This document shows, in pieces, positions 1 to 8,863 of a DNA stretch of 64,000 nucleotides (the stretch's first letter is position 1; each line of letters begins with the position of its first letter). The translations under genes were made by a program, and so were the position numbers. Source of the stretch: Planifilum fimeticola (GTDB lineage: Bacteria; Bacillota; Bacilli; Thermoactinomycetales; DSM-44946); assembly GCF_003001905.1 (NCBI RefSeq), contig NZ_PVNE01000015.1, forward strand, positions 1 to 64,000, given 5' to 3'. A model generated the notes under the pieces. That model saw only the letters and a list, made by a program, of their open reading frames with translations, did not search any database and was not told the DNA's origin.

Positions 1-16
1 AAACATCAAAAAAATG

Positions 17-49
17 GCCTTGCTCCTCTCGAAGAGAGGAAAAGGCTTT
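17..49. terminator. Terminator-like hairpin
   Basis: A two-part stem (GCCTT and CCTCTC, loop GAA, then GAGAGG and AAGGC) is preceded by an A run and followed by a short T run. It could end a gene lying left of the window. No coding region precedes it here, so the direction is uncertain. Confidence 0.45.
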
Positions 50-109
50 GTGATCCGCCTAATTTACCAAATCTAATTTCCTTTATCTGTTTATTTCCCA
101 TAAACATGC

Positions 110-149
110 AACCCCTGGCGCTTTTCTTGCGAAAAGAGCCAGGGGGTTT
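110..149. terminator. Strong terminator-like hairpin
   Basis: AACCCCTGGCGCTTTTC pairs with GAAAAGAGCCAGGGGGTT across a TTGC loop with one mismatch. A T run follows on the + strand. It probably terminates an off-window gene and sits just before palindromic repeat copy A. Confidence 0.5.
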
Positions 150-161
150 GTCATCAATCTC

Positions 162-324
162 AGCCGCATCCTAACGGATGCGGCTCTGGCTATTGAAAAT
201 TCAGGAGGAAACGAGTTTTCGTCTCAGCTCCGTTTGAGCGGCGAGTCGCTAGACAAAAAATCGCTTCCCCGCTTCTTCAGGCTTCGAGATGGGTCAGTCT
301 CTCCTCATCCTGGCGGATGCGGCT
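162..324 (+). repeat. Palindromic dispersed element, copy A, with flanking hairpins
   Basis: The left flank is a perfect hairpin, AGCCGCATCC-TAAC-GGATGCGGCT (162-185). The core begins GGAGGAAACGAGTTTTC (204-220), has a loop with CTCAGCTCCG (223-232) and AGTCGCT (244-250), and closes with a poorer complementary arm ending ATCGCTTCC. The tail GCTTCGAG...GGTCAG ends near 296. The right flank repeats the hairpin sequence as CATCC-TGGC-GGATGCGGCT (306-324). The order of head, arms, loop and tail matches copy C near 58390. No coding potential is seen. Confidence 0.7.
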
Positions 325-346
325 GCAATCAATATTCCGCAAACTG

Positions 347-844
347 CTACAACAGCTTCTCCATGGCCATCACATCGACGAACCGGCCGTCCAGTTTTCC
401 GTGGTTTCGGAAGATCCCGACCTCCCGGAAGCCCATCTTCCGATACAGCCCTTGACCGCGGCGGTTGAAGGGAAAGGTAAACAGCACCAATTTATAGAAT
501 CCGTTTTCTCTCGCCTTTTCTTCCAGGGCCCGCAGCAGAAGGGAGCCCACCCCCTTCCCCCGCCACGAGCGGTCGATGTAAATGGAGATATCCGCCACGC
601 CGCTGTAGGCGCACCGGTGGGAATAGGGGTTGAGGGATGCCCAGCCCCGAACGGCACCGGCCCGCTCCGCCACCAGCACCGCGTAGCGGGAAGGGCGCTG
701 ACGAAACCACATGTCCATCTCTTCCCGGGTCTTGGGCCTTTCCTCCAGGGTGGCGATCCGATCAGCAATCCCCTGGTTGTAGATGTCCCGGATTCGTTCG
801 ATATCCTTCTCTTCCGCTTCCCGAATCATCCAGTCGCCGTCCAT
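347..844 (-). CDS. GNAT N-acetyltransferase, phosphinothricin-acetyltransferase-like
   Basis: This 165-residue protein is a single GNAT domain. It begins IREAEEKDIERI, carries the acetyl-CoA pyrophosphate-loop motif RGKGVG (residues 95-100) inside SWRGKGVGSLLLRALEEKA, and ends with the GLYRKMGFREVGIFRNHGKLDG pattern typical of the PAT/Bar subgroup. That subgroup acetylates small amino compounds such as phosphinothricin or methionine sulfoximine; the substrate here is not known. The ATG at 844 has only a weak ribosome binding site, and an internal ATG at 829 is a possible alternative start. The gene stands alone between repeat copy A and a decayed dehydrogenase. Confidence 0.85.
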   Translation of the reverse strand: MDGDWMIREAEEKDIERIRDIYNQGIADRIATLEERPKTREEMDMWFRQRPSRYAVLVAERAGAVRGWASLNPYSHRCAYSGVADISIYIDRSWRGKGVGSLLLRALEEKARENGFYKLVLFTFPFNRRGQGLYRKMGFREVGIFRNHGKLDGRFVDVMAMEKLL

Positions 845-1077
845 TTTACTTCACTGCCGTTTCCAAATTCTCTTTCCATCATACTGCATATTTTACGCCG
901 ATACTGGCCCCTTGCGCGCCTTCACATGAGCCGCGGCAAGAGTCTCACCCCACATTCCCCAAAGCATCCATGAAAATGGAACCGACGGACCGCCCGGGTC
1001 TGCCGCCTTTCAATCATTTACGGGAATTCCGACTCAAAGCGTTCCGCGCCGTCCGGAAGGGAAATACACCTACACCG

Positions 1078-1371
1078 TCATCTCCCGTCGATGGGACGAT
1101 GCCCCGACCGTGAACGCCTCGTCGCAACGGGCAACGAGATGGCATGGGGGGCTTTTTCCGTCCCCGGGCGGCCCACGGGTTGCCGGCCGCAAACATCTCC
1201 CTCATCCCCCTGATCGGGCGCGGTCCGGATCTTATCCTCGATCGCGGGCGTGCGGGTCGTCCCGGGACAGGCGCGATCCACCCGGACGTTGTCCTGGACG
1301 TGGTCGGCGGCCATCGCCCTTTGGAACGCCCCGCTCGACAATGCCCCCGCGGAGCCGACATGGACAATCAA
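1078..1371 (-). pseudogene. Decayed C-terminal remnant of an SDR dehydrogenase
   Basis: The frame reads like the last third of a classical short-chain dehydrogenase. It has an A-x-D-H...NVRV segment, then CPGTTRTPAIEDKIR (the usual PG-x-x-x-T-P turn), QPVGRPGTEKAPHAIS (usually GR-x-G-x-x-E-x-A-x-A-I) and a final PIDGR where PVDGG is expected. The Rossmann GxxxGxG segment and the catalytic Tyr-x-x-x-Lys are missing, and nothing upstream restores them. The ends are not natural and the closing frame looks shifted. The reading rests on motif spacing only, so it remains tentative. Confidence 0.5.
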
Positions 1372-1566
1372 GCCACCTTAGAACCAGCCATTATACGAAG
1401 CAAAGATAAATCAATTTGTTTTTGGGCTTGAAAGACACGAACATCATCGGACACAGCGTCTTAACCTTTCTTCAATTTTTTGGTATATTTATGGTAGCAG
1501 TCGAAGATTTACCGCCAACGTTTTTTGCGATAGGAAACGCCGAATCGTTCATTTCATCGAAGGGAA

Positions 1567-2313
1567 ATGATGATCATGGGTCTCCTGCATCGTGACGTGA
1601 CGTTGCTGAACTTCGACGACGTATATCCCAAACAACGCCAATTGGCCCGGTTGGCCGACGAATGGATCCATCTTACAGACATCCGAGAGGCCAACCTGTT
1701 TTGCACGGACCGGTCGCGGTCGGAAATCAGCCGCCGGCTGTCCCGCCGAAAAAGCCGGGGCATCACCTTTATCGGAAACGGAAACTACCATTACGTCACC
1801 TATCTTTTGCTGAGGGAAATCAACAAACCCTTCAGTCTCATCCTTTTCGACAATCATACGGACGCAAAAACCCCGGACGGCCTGCCGGGGCTTCTTACAT
1901 GCGGTTCCTGGGTGCAGGAAGCGGCCAAACTGCCGCATCTGGAGGCAGTCTTCCTGATCGGCGTCGGGGAACGGGACTTCCGCCTGCGGGAAACAAGGGG
2001 AAAAATCACCTTCTGGCCCGATCCAAGGAGAGGAGAGGAACTTCTCTCCGCCATCCCGACGGAGCATGTGTACATCAGCATCGACAAGGACGTCCTGGAC
2101 CGCGCCTTCGCCGCGACCAACTGGGATCACGGAACCATGCACCTGAGGGACCTGCTTCAGGATCTGCGCACCCTCATCCGGAACAAACAGGTTCTCGGCG
2201 TCGACGTCTGCGGGGAACTGCCGGTCTCCCCCGCCGAAGCCTGGATCCACACCGACCGGATCCGGTTGAACGAACGCGCCAACCTGTCCATCCTTGAATC
2301 GGTCCGGGCGTGA
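1567..2313 (+). CDS. Arginase/agmatinase-family hydrolase
   Basis: The 248-residue product keeps the binuclear manganese ligands of the ureohydrolase superfamily: His75 in NGNYHY, the D-x-H-x-D set in FDNHTDA (residues 95-99) and S-x-D-x-D in SIDKDVLD (171-178). A late Glu217 in VCGELP matches the conserved terminal glutamate. The family hydrolyses guanidino groups (arginine, agmatine, formimidoylglutamate). This protein is shorter than arginase (about 300 residues), so the substrate is open. The start follows GAAGGG; a second ATG lies one codon later. It is followed after 75 bases by an aldo/keto reductase and may share its transcript. Confidence 0.8.
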   Translation: MMIMGLLHRDVTLLNFDDVYPKQRQLARLADEWIHLTDIREANLFCTDRSRSEISRRLSRRKSRGITFIGNGNYHYVTYLLLREINKPFSLILFDNHTDAKTPDGLPGLLTCGSWVQEAAKLPHLEAVFLIGVGERDFRLRETRGKITFWPDPRRGEELLSAIPTEHVYISIDKDVLDRAFAATNWDHGTMHLRDLLQDLRTLIRNKQVLGVDVCGELPVSPAEAWIHTDRIRLNERANLSILESVRA

Positions 2314-2388
2314 AAGACCGGCGGTTCACCGGGCCGTGCACTTGCCTGAATGAACGCTTCGATAACCTTTGGAGGAAGGGGATCGAAG

Positions 2389-3342
2389 ATGAAATACCGT
2401 CGTCTTGGAAACTCCGGATTGAAAGTGAGCGAAATCAGCCTGGGAAGCTGGCTGACGTACGGCGGATATGTTGACAAGAAGCAAGCGATATCCGCCATCG
2501 ACAAGGCCTATGAATTGGGGATCAACTTCTTCGACACGGCCAACATTTACATGAACGGCGAAGCGGAAAGGATCGTCGGCGAGGCGCTGGGGAAATACCC
2601 CCGCGAATCCTACGTGCTGGCGACCAAAGTCTGGGGACCGATGGGGGAGGGTCCCAACGATCGGGGATTGTCCCGCAAACACATCGTGGAGCAGTGCGAA
2701 GCCAGCCTGAAACGGCTGGGCGTCGATTACGTCGACGTCTACTACTGCCACGCCTTCGACCCCGACACGCCGCTGGAGGAAACCCTGCGCGCGATGGATG
2801 ATCTCGTGCGGCAGGGCAAAGTGCTGTACGTGGGCGTCAGCAATTGGACGGCGGCGCAAATCGCCGAAGCCCTGTCGATCGTCGACAGGTATTTTCTGCA
2901 CCGGATCGTGGCCAATCAGCCCTTGTACAACCTGTTCGCCCGGGAGATTGAAAAGGAGATCATCCCCCTCTGCGAGCGCAACGGCATCGGACAAGTCGTG
3001 TACTCTCCCCTGGCCCAAGGGGTCCTGGCCGGCAAGTACCAAGCGGTGGATGATGTCCCCGCAGGCAGCCGGGCAACCGACAAGCACGGGACAAAGACGG
3101 TCAAATCGTGGCTGAACGAGGAGAACCTGGCCAAAGTGGAGCGGCTTCGTCCCATCGCCGGGGAATTGGGTCTTTCCCTGGCTCAACTGGCATTGGCCTG
3201 GACCCTCCGCCACCCCAACGTCTCCAGCGCCATCATCGGGGCGAGTTTGCCCGAACAGGTAGAGGACAACGTCAAGGCCTCCGGCGTGACGATTCCGCAA
3301 GAGGTGATCGCCCGCATCGACGAGATCATGCGGACTCCCTGA
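2389..3342 (+). CDS. Aldo/keto reductase, potassium-channel beta-subunit-like branch
   Basis: This 317-residue NADPH-dependent oxidoreductase starts MKYRRLGNSGLKVSEISLG, the usual N-terminus of the YajO/IolS/Kv-beta group. The catalytic tetrad is visible: Asp49 and Tyr54 in FFDTANIY, Lys80 in LATKVWG and His121 in YYCHAFD. The cofactor-binding GVSNW and the late SSAIIGAS segments are also present. The chosen ATG follows GGAGGAAGGGG; an upstream in-frame ATG at 2350 lacks a ribosome binding site. The physiological substrate cannot be read from sequence. It probably reduces or oxidises a sugar-like carbonyl. Confidence 0.88.
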   Translation: MKYRRLGNSGLKVSEISLGSWLTYGGYVDKKQAISAIDKAYELGINFFDTANIYMNGEAERIVGEALGKYPRESYVLATKVWGPMGEGPNDRGLSRKHIVEQCEASLKRLGVDYVDVYYCHAFDPDTPLEETLRAMDDLVRQGKVLYVGVSNWTAAQIAEALSIVDRYFLHRIVANQPLYNLFAREIEKEIIPLCERNGIGQVVYSPLAQGVLAGKYQAVDDVPAGSRATDKHGTKTVKSWLNEENLAKVERLRPIAGELGLSLAQLALAWTLRHPNVSSAIIGASLPEQVEDNVKASGVTIPQEVIARIDEIMRTP

Positions 3343-3390
3343 AGGATCGCCGGAAAAGCCGACGGAACGGCCCTCCGGGCCGATCCTGAT

Positions 3391-3615
3391 TCACCCCCCC
3401 ATCATGCGGACAAGCGGGTGCAATAAGGTTTCCATGAGTAGGGTGGGGCCGGGCAGCTCCGGAAACAGGATGAGCACGACCCACAATCCCCATCCGAGGG
3501 CGGTACACACCAAGAGAGCCGCCCTCTCCTTTTTGTACTCCCGGCTGATCTTCGGCCACTCGAATCCGATGATCAGCAAACTGACCACCGTAACCGTCAA
3601 TATCTTTCCAATCAC
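3391..3615 (-). CDS. Small two-helix membrane protein, germinant-receptor D-subunit type
   Basis: This 74-residue protein has two hydrophobic segments (about residues 4-20 and 35-52) separated by a charged stretch. It is the last gene of the ger cluster on the minus strand, 34 bases after gerC. Some Bacillus ger operons carry a fourth gene for a two-helix protein of similar length that modulates the receptor (the D subunit). Size, topology and position fit that class, but no sequence signature was recognised. The GTG start follows GAGGTGACG. Confidence 0.65.
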   Translation of the reverse strand: MIGKILTVTVVSLLIIGFEWPKISREYKKERAALLVCTALGWGLWVVLILFPELPGPTLLMETLLHPLVRMMGG

Positions 3616-3649
3616 GGCCCGTCACCTCGTCCTCATCGGGTTTGCCCGC

Positions 3650-4789
3650 TTACTTGTCGGTCATCCCAGGCCAGCGGAGTTTCACGCGAACCTCGATATC
3701 CACATCCATTTGGGGAAACAGCCGTTCATTCCAGTCTTTTTTCATCCGGGCCCACTTTTCGGGATATTCGCGGTGAAAGAGCTCGGCAAAGCCGAAAGCG
3801 TCCGCCCGATCCCTCCGCACCTTTTCCACCGTATTGCGGAGGCGTTTTTGAAGCTCACTCTCCATCGCCCGAGCGATCCGGTCCATGTTGGACGGATAGT
3901 ACAGGTTCATGCCGGTTCCGTTGTAGGACAAAACATTTTCGGAGGTCATCCGGATGATCATGCGCGGCTTTTTCCCCTTGAGTTTGGGAATCAGCTCGGT
4001 CTTCGTCCGGTTCACTTTCATGGCCACATATCCCTTTTCTCCCCGGATCCGGGCGTTGACAGTCCCTGTGGTGTACTCATTCCGGATCCACATCAGGGCT
4101 TCCTTGGACTTTCGATCCAGATGGTCGACCATGCGCTCCCCCCGGAAAAGGGCCAACCCGTCCAATGACAGCGTTTTTTGCCCCGTTTTTTTCACCACCG
4201 GGATGACCGTGCTTTTTCCATCGCCGGTCACCTCCCTCAGCACCCGCATGACGGAGATCTCGGTGTACCCCTCCACTCTCGCCAACTTGTAAAGGGATTC
4301 GGAGGCGGTGATCTCCGCCAGCGGAATGGTCGTGAAAATCTCCTTCGGCGAACCGTCGCACACAAACACCACCGCATCCAGCCGAACCTGCGGCTGCCTT
4401 GCCATGTAGTCCAAAGCTTCCCCGATCCCCGCCCGGGCAAATCTCTCCCCGAACACCACCACCTCCTGGTGGCCCGTGAAGATTTCGCGCCCCAGCATTT
4501 GCTGCAATTTCTCCTTCGCCTCGGGGATGTTGATGCTCCGGGCGGTAAGGACCCTTTGCGTTCCGCCGGTTTTTTCTCCTCCCCCGGCGTCTTCCGCCCG
4601 CTGGGGAATCGCCTGCAGAAGCGACACTTCAATCTGCCCGTCCTCCGCCCGGTCGATGCCGATCGCCCGGATCAGGGCGATCTCGTTCAATTCCTTCCGA
4701 TCCCAACATCCGGGAAGGATCAGAAGGGAAGCGATCAGCAGCAGGCCCAGCGCCCTTTTGCCTCCCCCCTTTATCGGTCCCGCTCCCAT
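3650..4789 (-). CDS. gerC: Ger(x)C family germination lipoprotein
   Basis: The 379-residue product has a lipoprotein signal ending LPGCWD with Cys28 as the lipidation site, then the family hallmark WDRKELNEIALIRAIGID. GerC proteins are anchored on the outer face of the inner spore membrane and form the germinant receptor with GerA and GerB. The length is typical (about 375-400). The start ATG follows GGAGGAAGGCG and overlaps the end of gerB by 19 bases, which implies translational coupling. Expression in the forespore under sigma G is expected from the family but no convincing sigma G promoter was identified. Confidence 0.93.
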   Translation of the reverse strand: MGAGPIKGGGKRALGLLLIASLLILPGCWDRKELNEIALIRAIGIDRAEDGQIEVSLLQAIPQRAEDAGGGEKTGGTQRVLTARSINIPEAKEKLQQMLGREIFTGHQEVVVFGERFARAGIGEALDYMARQPQVRLDAVVFVCDGSPKEIFTTIPLAEITASESLYKLARVEGYTEISVMRVLREVTGDGKSTVIPVVKKTGQKTLSLDGLALFRGERMVDHLDRKSKEALMWIRNEYTTGTVNARIRGEKGYVAMKVNRTKTELIPKLKGKKPRMIIRMTSENVLSYNGTGMNLYYPSNMDRIARAMESELQKRLRNTVEKVRRDRADAFGFAELFHREYPEKWARMKKDWNERLFPQMDVDIEVRVKLRWPGMTDK

Positions 4790-5892
4790 GATCCGCCTTC
4801 CTCCCCTCGCTTCCCCTTCTGTCCGCGGATTGCCGCCACCGCCAACAGCGCCAGGGGAATCACGATTTGCACCAGACTGTTGTAAACAAAAAATTCCCCG
4901 TCAAAAAACTGGTTCAAATTCGTGAGGTTGGGCACGGTCCACCCCGCAACGGCGATCAGGATGAGAGCGATGGGCAGTGACAGGGGTTTGTAATCGGACA
5001 GCCCCAGCCACTGGGCGGCTCCCAAAACGATGGTGTAGTGCATCAAGCTGATTTTGACGAAGATGATGAACAGCCAAATCGCCAGCAAAAAGGCGTCGAC
5101 GTGTTCCAAAAATCCCGACAGGCTGATGAGCCGAAACGCTTCGAAGAGGGGAAAGAGGAATTTGTTCGACTGATTTCCCACAATGAACAGGATGATCAGA
5201 TGGAACAACATCAGCACCAACATGGAACCGACAACGCCGACGACTCCCCAGCGGGCCGCGTGGTCCCCCTTCCTCACGAAAGGCAGCAGAAAGGCGGCTA
5301 AAAAAAAGTCGTTGAACCAGCTCGCCGGTGCCGCGGCCCCTCTGGCCACGGAAATCAAGTCGTGTTCCAGGATGGGCAACACATTTCCCATCTCCCACTC
5401 CGGCATCGACAACAGGGTGACCACTCCCAGAATGCCCGCCGTGAGCAGAGCGAGAAACTGGGTAGCGCGTGCGACGGTCTCCAGCCCGCCCCGAACGGCG
5501 GCCGCGCAAAGCAAGACCATCCCGCCCATCACCACCACCTGGGGCGTCTCGCGCAGGAACACGCCGTTTACAAAATCCGCGTAAATCCGGATCACCAGGG
5601 AATTGGCATGGATATAGGTGACCAAGAACACCAGGGCGATCACCTTGCCGAACCAGCCAAAAATCCGCGGACAGCACTGGATCACCGTCTCCCCGGGAAA
5701 CCTGCGGTGGAGGAAATAGGCGATGAAAAAAGCGACCAACCCGGAGACAGCCGCCGGCACGGGAGTCAGCCACATGTCCTGTTTTGCCCATTTGGCCGCC
5801 AAATAGGGGATGGTCGCCACGGTGATCCCGAGCGTCGACACGAAAAGCAGCAACGCCATTTGTCCGCCACTGATGCGTCCTTTTTCAACCAT
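4771..5892 (-). CDS. gerB: GerB-type spore germination permease
   Basis: This 373-residue integral membrane protein has about ten hydrophobic segments and belongs to the amino acid permease-related GerB/endospore germination permease family. It starts MVEKGRISGGQMALLLFVSTLGITV after GGGAGGAGCG. A longer open frame upstream to 6027 is antisense-like and has no ribosome binding site. GerB is thought to recognise the germinant. It lies between gerA (19 bases upstream) and gerC (overlapping), the normal operon order. Confidence 0.93.
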   Translation of the reverse strand: MVEKGRISGGQMALLLFVSTLGITVATIPYLAAKWAKQDMWLTPVPAAVSGLVAFFIAYFLHRRFPGETVIQCCPRIFGWFGKVIALVFLVTYIHANSLVIRIYADFVNGVFLRETPQVVVMGGMVLLCAAAVRGGLETVARATQFLALLTAGILGVVTLLSMPEWEMGNVLPILEHDLISVARGAAAPASWFNDFFLAAFLLPFVRKGDHAARWGVVGVVGSMLVLMLFHLIILFIVGNQSNKFLFPLFEAFRLISLSGFLEHVDAFLLAIWLFIIFVKISLMHYTIVLGAAQWLGLSDYKPLSLPIALILIAVAGWTVPNLTNLNQFFDGEFFVYNSLVQIVIPLALLAVAAIRGQKGKRGEEGGSWERDR

Positions 5893-5911
5893 CGTCGCTC
5901 CTCCCTTCTCC

Positions 5912-7483
5912 TCAGTGTTCTCCGCCCCGTTCCGGCCCCGGCTTCTGATCCGGCGCCTGCCGATGGATGTTGGTGGATTGAATGGGACGGGTCCCCATCT
6001 TCCACCAAAAAGTGCGCCAGAAAACATCTTTCATTTGCTTGGGCCTGAACGGTGCAATGGGAGACAGATACGGCATGCCGAAGGAACGAAGCGAAGCCAA
6101 ATGGATCACGAGGGCGATCAGGGATAGGCTGAACCCCACCATGCCGAAAGCCCCCGAGATCAAAAGCAAGGGAAAGCGCAAGACGCGCATGGCAAATCCC
6201 AACGAATAACGGGGAATGGTGAAGGAAGCGATTCCGGTAAGGGCCACGACGATCACCACCGGAGCGGAAACGATCCCCGCCGTCACCGCCGCCTCCCCGA
6301 TGATCAGCGCACCCACGATGGTAACGGCCGAACCGACAAGCTTCGGCAGGCGCAGCCCCGCCTCCCGCACCGCCTCAAAGGCGAGCTCCATCAGCACCGT
6401 TTCCACAATGGTCGGCAGGGGAATCCGCTCCCGGGACGAAGCGAAGGTGAACAGCTGTTCCGTCGGCACCGCTTCCGGGTGAAAGGAGATGGTTGCCACG
6501 TAAAAGGATGGGGCAACCAGGGAGAAAAAAAACAGCAAATACCTGAGCCATCGAACCGCTGTAGCATAAATGGAACGCAAGTAATAGTCCTCGGTGGCCT
6601 GCAGAAACGCCGGAAAGCTGACGGGAGCAACCAGCACGTCGGGGGTTCCGTCCGTAATGATGGCAACCCGCCCCGACAGCAAATCCGCGCACACCGCATC
6701 GACCCGTTCGGTAAAGTGGATCTGGGGAAAGGGCGAATAAGGATTGTCTTCGATCAGCTCTTCAATGACTCCCGATTCCAGGACTGCGTCGACGTCGATC
6801 CGCTCCAGCCGCCGTTTGACCTCATCCAGCACGCTCTCGTTGACGATTCCCTCCATGTAGGCGATGATGACCCGGGTTTGGGTGTAACGGCCCAACCGCA
6901 TCTCTTCCAGCTTCAATTGGGGGCTCTGGATCCTTCGGCGCAGCAGGGCCGTGTTCGTCTGGGCCGATTCGATGAATCCCTCTTTGGGACCTCGGATGAC
7001 CGGCTCTCCCTCCGGGTCCGAGACCGCCCGCTTTTCCAGTTGCCTCAGCCCCAGGTTCAGCGCGCGGCGCCATCCGTCGATGAACAGAACGGGCTCGCCG
7101 GAGGAAACCAGTCTGGCGCATTCGTCAAAGGTCTCAACCGGTTTGACATATACGGCGGGCAACTCTTCCCGGAGAAACTCTTCGACCTCCTCCGGCCGGG
7201 AGCAGGACTTTCGCATCAGCGGAGTCAAAATGTGCGTGTTGATTTCATCGATGTGGGCCATGTTATCGACGTAGATGATTTCCGCCTCGATTTCCTTTCC
7301 GATCCGGAAGATGCGAAAGTTGACGTCATAACACCGTTCGAACAGGTCTTTCATCACCCGGTGGTTCTTCTCCAGATCGCGATAAATGCTGACTTTCAAA
7401 TCTTCCCTCGTACTCGGAATGACCGGGGTCTTCCTCTCGTCCTTTCGCCTGCGAAACCCTCTGAAGCCGCGCACGAATGACAC
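5912..7483 (-). CDS. gerA: GerA-type spore germination protein
   Basis: The 523-residue product has a large N-terminal soluble region (about residues 1-290) containing the family segments FRIGKEIEAEIIYVDNM and YTQTRVIIAYMEGI, then several membrane spans with PSFYVATISFHPEAVP and ELAFEAVREAGLRLP. This is the GerAA/GerKA family, whose oligomer forms the ion-conducting part of the germinant receptor. The GTG start at 7483 follows a GGGGG-rich site. It is the first gene of a four-gene operon. The identity of the germinant cannot be predicted. Confidence 0.93.
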   Translation of the reverse strand: MSFVRGFRGFRRRKDERKTPVIPSTREDLKVSIYRDLEKNHRVMKDLFERCYDVNFRIFRIGKEIEAEIIYVDNMAHIDEINTHILTPLMRKSCSRPEEVEEFLREELPAVYVKPVETFDECARLVSSGEPVLFIDGWRRALNLGLRQLEKRAVSDPEGEPVIRGPKEGFIESAQTNTALLRRRIQSPQLKLEEMRLGRYTQTRVIIAYMEGIVNESVLDEVKRRLERIDVDAVLESGVIEELIEDNPYSPFPQIHFTERVDAVCADLLSGRVAIITDGTPDVLVAPVSFPAFLQATEDYYLRSIYATAVRWLRYLLFFFSLVAPSFYVATISFHPEAVPTEQLFTFASSRERIPLPTIVETVLMELAFEAVREAGLRLPKLVGSAVTIVGALIIGEAAVTAGIVSAPVVIVVALTGIASFTIPRYSLGFAMRVLRFPLLLISGAFGMVGFSLSLIALVIHLASLRSFGMPYLSPIAPFRPKQMKDVFWRTFWWKMGTRPIQSTNIHRQAPDQKPGPERGGEH

Positions 7484-7770
7484 CCCCTAGAACTTCTATC
7501 CATCATTTTGTTCCAAAAAAAAAAATGAATCCGCCTCCGAAACCCTGATAAACAGGTCGGAATCCATCCCCCTTCGAAAGCGGTAAATTCCTTTCCCGAC
7601 AAAAATCCTTCCCCGGTGATCGGAGAAGGATTGAAACGCCCCTGCGGCAAACCTTCTGCTACTTTTTTCCCTTCACCTTTCCAATCCGGACCGTACGGTA
7701 TATCATATAGGATAGGCTGGAACAACAGATACAGCAGAAGTTACGCGAAAGGAAGGAAGAAAGAAGCCCC

Positions 7771-8253
7771 ATGCTCCCGACACTATTGCACAATTACCCC
7801 CTGTGGTCCTCGGTGATTGCCGTGGTCATCACACAGCTGACCAAGGTCCTCTGGAACTACAAGGTCCACGGCACATGGGATTGGAACTGGCTGATCCAGA
7901 CCGGCAGCATGCCCAGCGGTCACACAGCGGCCGTCACTTCCCTGGCCACGGCGATCGGTATCCAGGAAGGATGGGGCTCCCCGCTGTTTGCCATCACCGC
8001 CGTCCTGGCCTTCATCGTGATGTACGATGCCGCCGGAATTCGGCGACACGCGGGCATTCAGGCCCGGGTGCTGAACCGGTTGGTGGAGGATGTGGCGGGA
8101 CTGCTGCGGGAAATGCGCCACCTGAAGGACATGTCCCCTCGGGAAACCGGCACCAAACTGAAGGAGATCCTCGGGCATCAGCCCATTGAAGTGGCGACAG
8201 GAGCCTCGATGGGCATTCTCATCGCCTGGTTGGTTCACCTCGCCTGGTCCTGA
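7771..8253 (+). CDS. yuiD: Divergent PAP2 family membrane protein YuiD
   Basis: This 160-residue protein matches the DUF212/YuiD family. It has GSMPSGHTA (residues 46-54) resembling a PAP2 phosphatase motif, MYDAAGIRRHAG in the middle, and HQPIEVATGASMGILIAW near the end, with several membrane segments. Enzymatic activity has not been shown for the family. The start follows AAAGGAAGG. Its 3' end overlaps the convergent acetyltransferase gene by 19 bases with no terminator between. In B. subtilis the same gene lies near yuiB and yuiA, as here. Confidence 0.9.
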   Translation: MLPTLLHNYPLWSSVIAVVITQLTKVLWNYKVHGTWDWNWLIQTGSMPSGHTAAVTSLATAIGIQEGWGSPLFAITAVLAFIVMYDAAGIRRHAGIQARVLNRLVEDVAGLLREMRHLKDMSPRETGTKLKEILGHQPIEVATGASMGILIAWLVHLAWS

Positions 8254-8816
8254 AGGGAAAGACCCATCAAGATCTCGTCCACATAGCGCCCCTCCAGCAC
8301 ATACTGCCCTTTGAGACGCCCCTCGACCCGGAACCCGAATTTTTTGTACAACCCGATGGCCCGCTCGTTGTTGGAAAAGACGTCGAGACTGATCTTTTCC
8401 ACCCCCCGTGCGCGCGCCCCATCGATGACGTACTCCATCAGTTTCTTTCCCAGCCCCAGCCCCCTGTATCCGGGAACCAGCCACATCCGGAACTTGGCCA
8501 CGTGGCGGTTCATCTCAAGGGGGCCCCTGCGGAGCAGGGCGACGCCGGCGATTTTCCCGTCCACCTCCGCCACGGCGTACAGCCCGCCGTCCTCCCGGAT
8601 CTTTTGAATCTCCTTCTCCTGTTCCCGGCCCGTGGGAAGGGTGTCGGGTTCCTCCTCGAGGTAAATCCCCTCCTTCACCACTCTGGCCATCCGCCGGGTG
8701 ATTTCGGCGGCATCACTGATCCTGGCGGGCCGGATGATGACGATCCGGCCGTCCTTGGCCCGCTCGATGCGCCGTTCACGAAAGGCGGGCTTTGTCGGTT
8801 GGGTTCCCAAGGCCAT
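8235..8816 (-). CDS. GNAT N-acetyltransferase
   Basis: This 193-residue protein carries one GNAT fold, with the acetyl-CoA loop in VPGYRGLGLGKKLMEYVI and the C-terminal NNERAIGLYKKFGFRVEG signature. The late segment KGQYVLEGRYVDEILMG resembles small-molecule acetyltransferases of the RimJ/YhhY type. The ATG at 8816 follows AAAGGAGAGAGCG; a longer frame to 8843 lacks a site. Its 3' end overlaps yuiD convergently. The start is close to that of the divergent B12-binding-like gene (47 bases apart), so both probably use promoters in that short gap. The substrate is unknown. Confidence 0.85.
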   Translation of the reverse strand: MALGTQPTKPAFRERRIERAKDGRIVIIRPARISDAAEITRRMARVVKEGIYLEEEPDTLPTGREQEKEIQKIREDGGLYAVAEVDGKIAGVALLRRGPLEMNRHVAKFRMWLVPGYRGLGLGKKLMEYVIDGARARGVEKISLDVFSNNERAIGLYKKFGFRVEGRLKGQYVLEGRYVDEILMGLSLQDQAR

Positions 8817-8863
8817 CGCTCTCTCTCCTTTCCCTTTCCGCACATCTAGATAGGAGGTTGATT

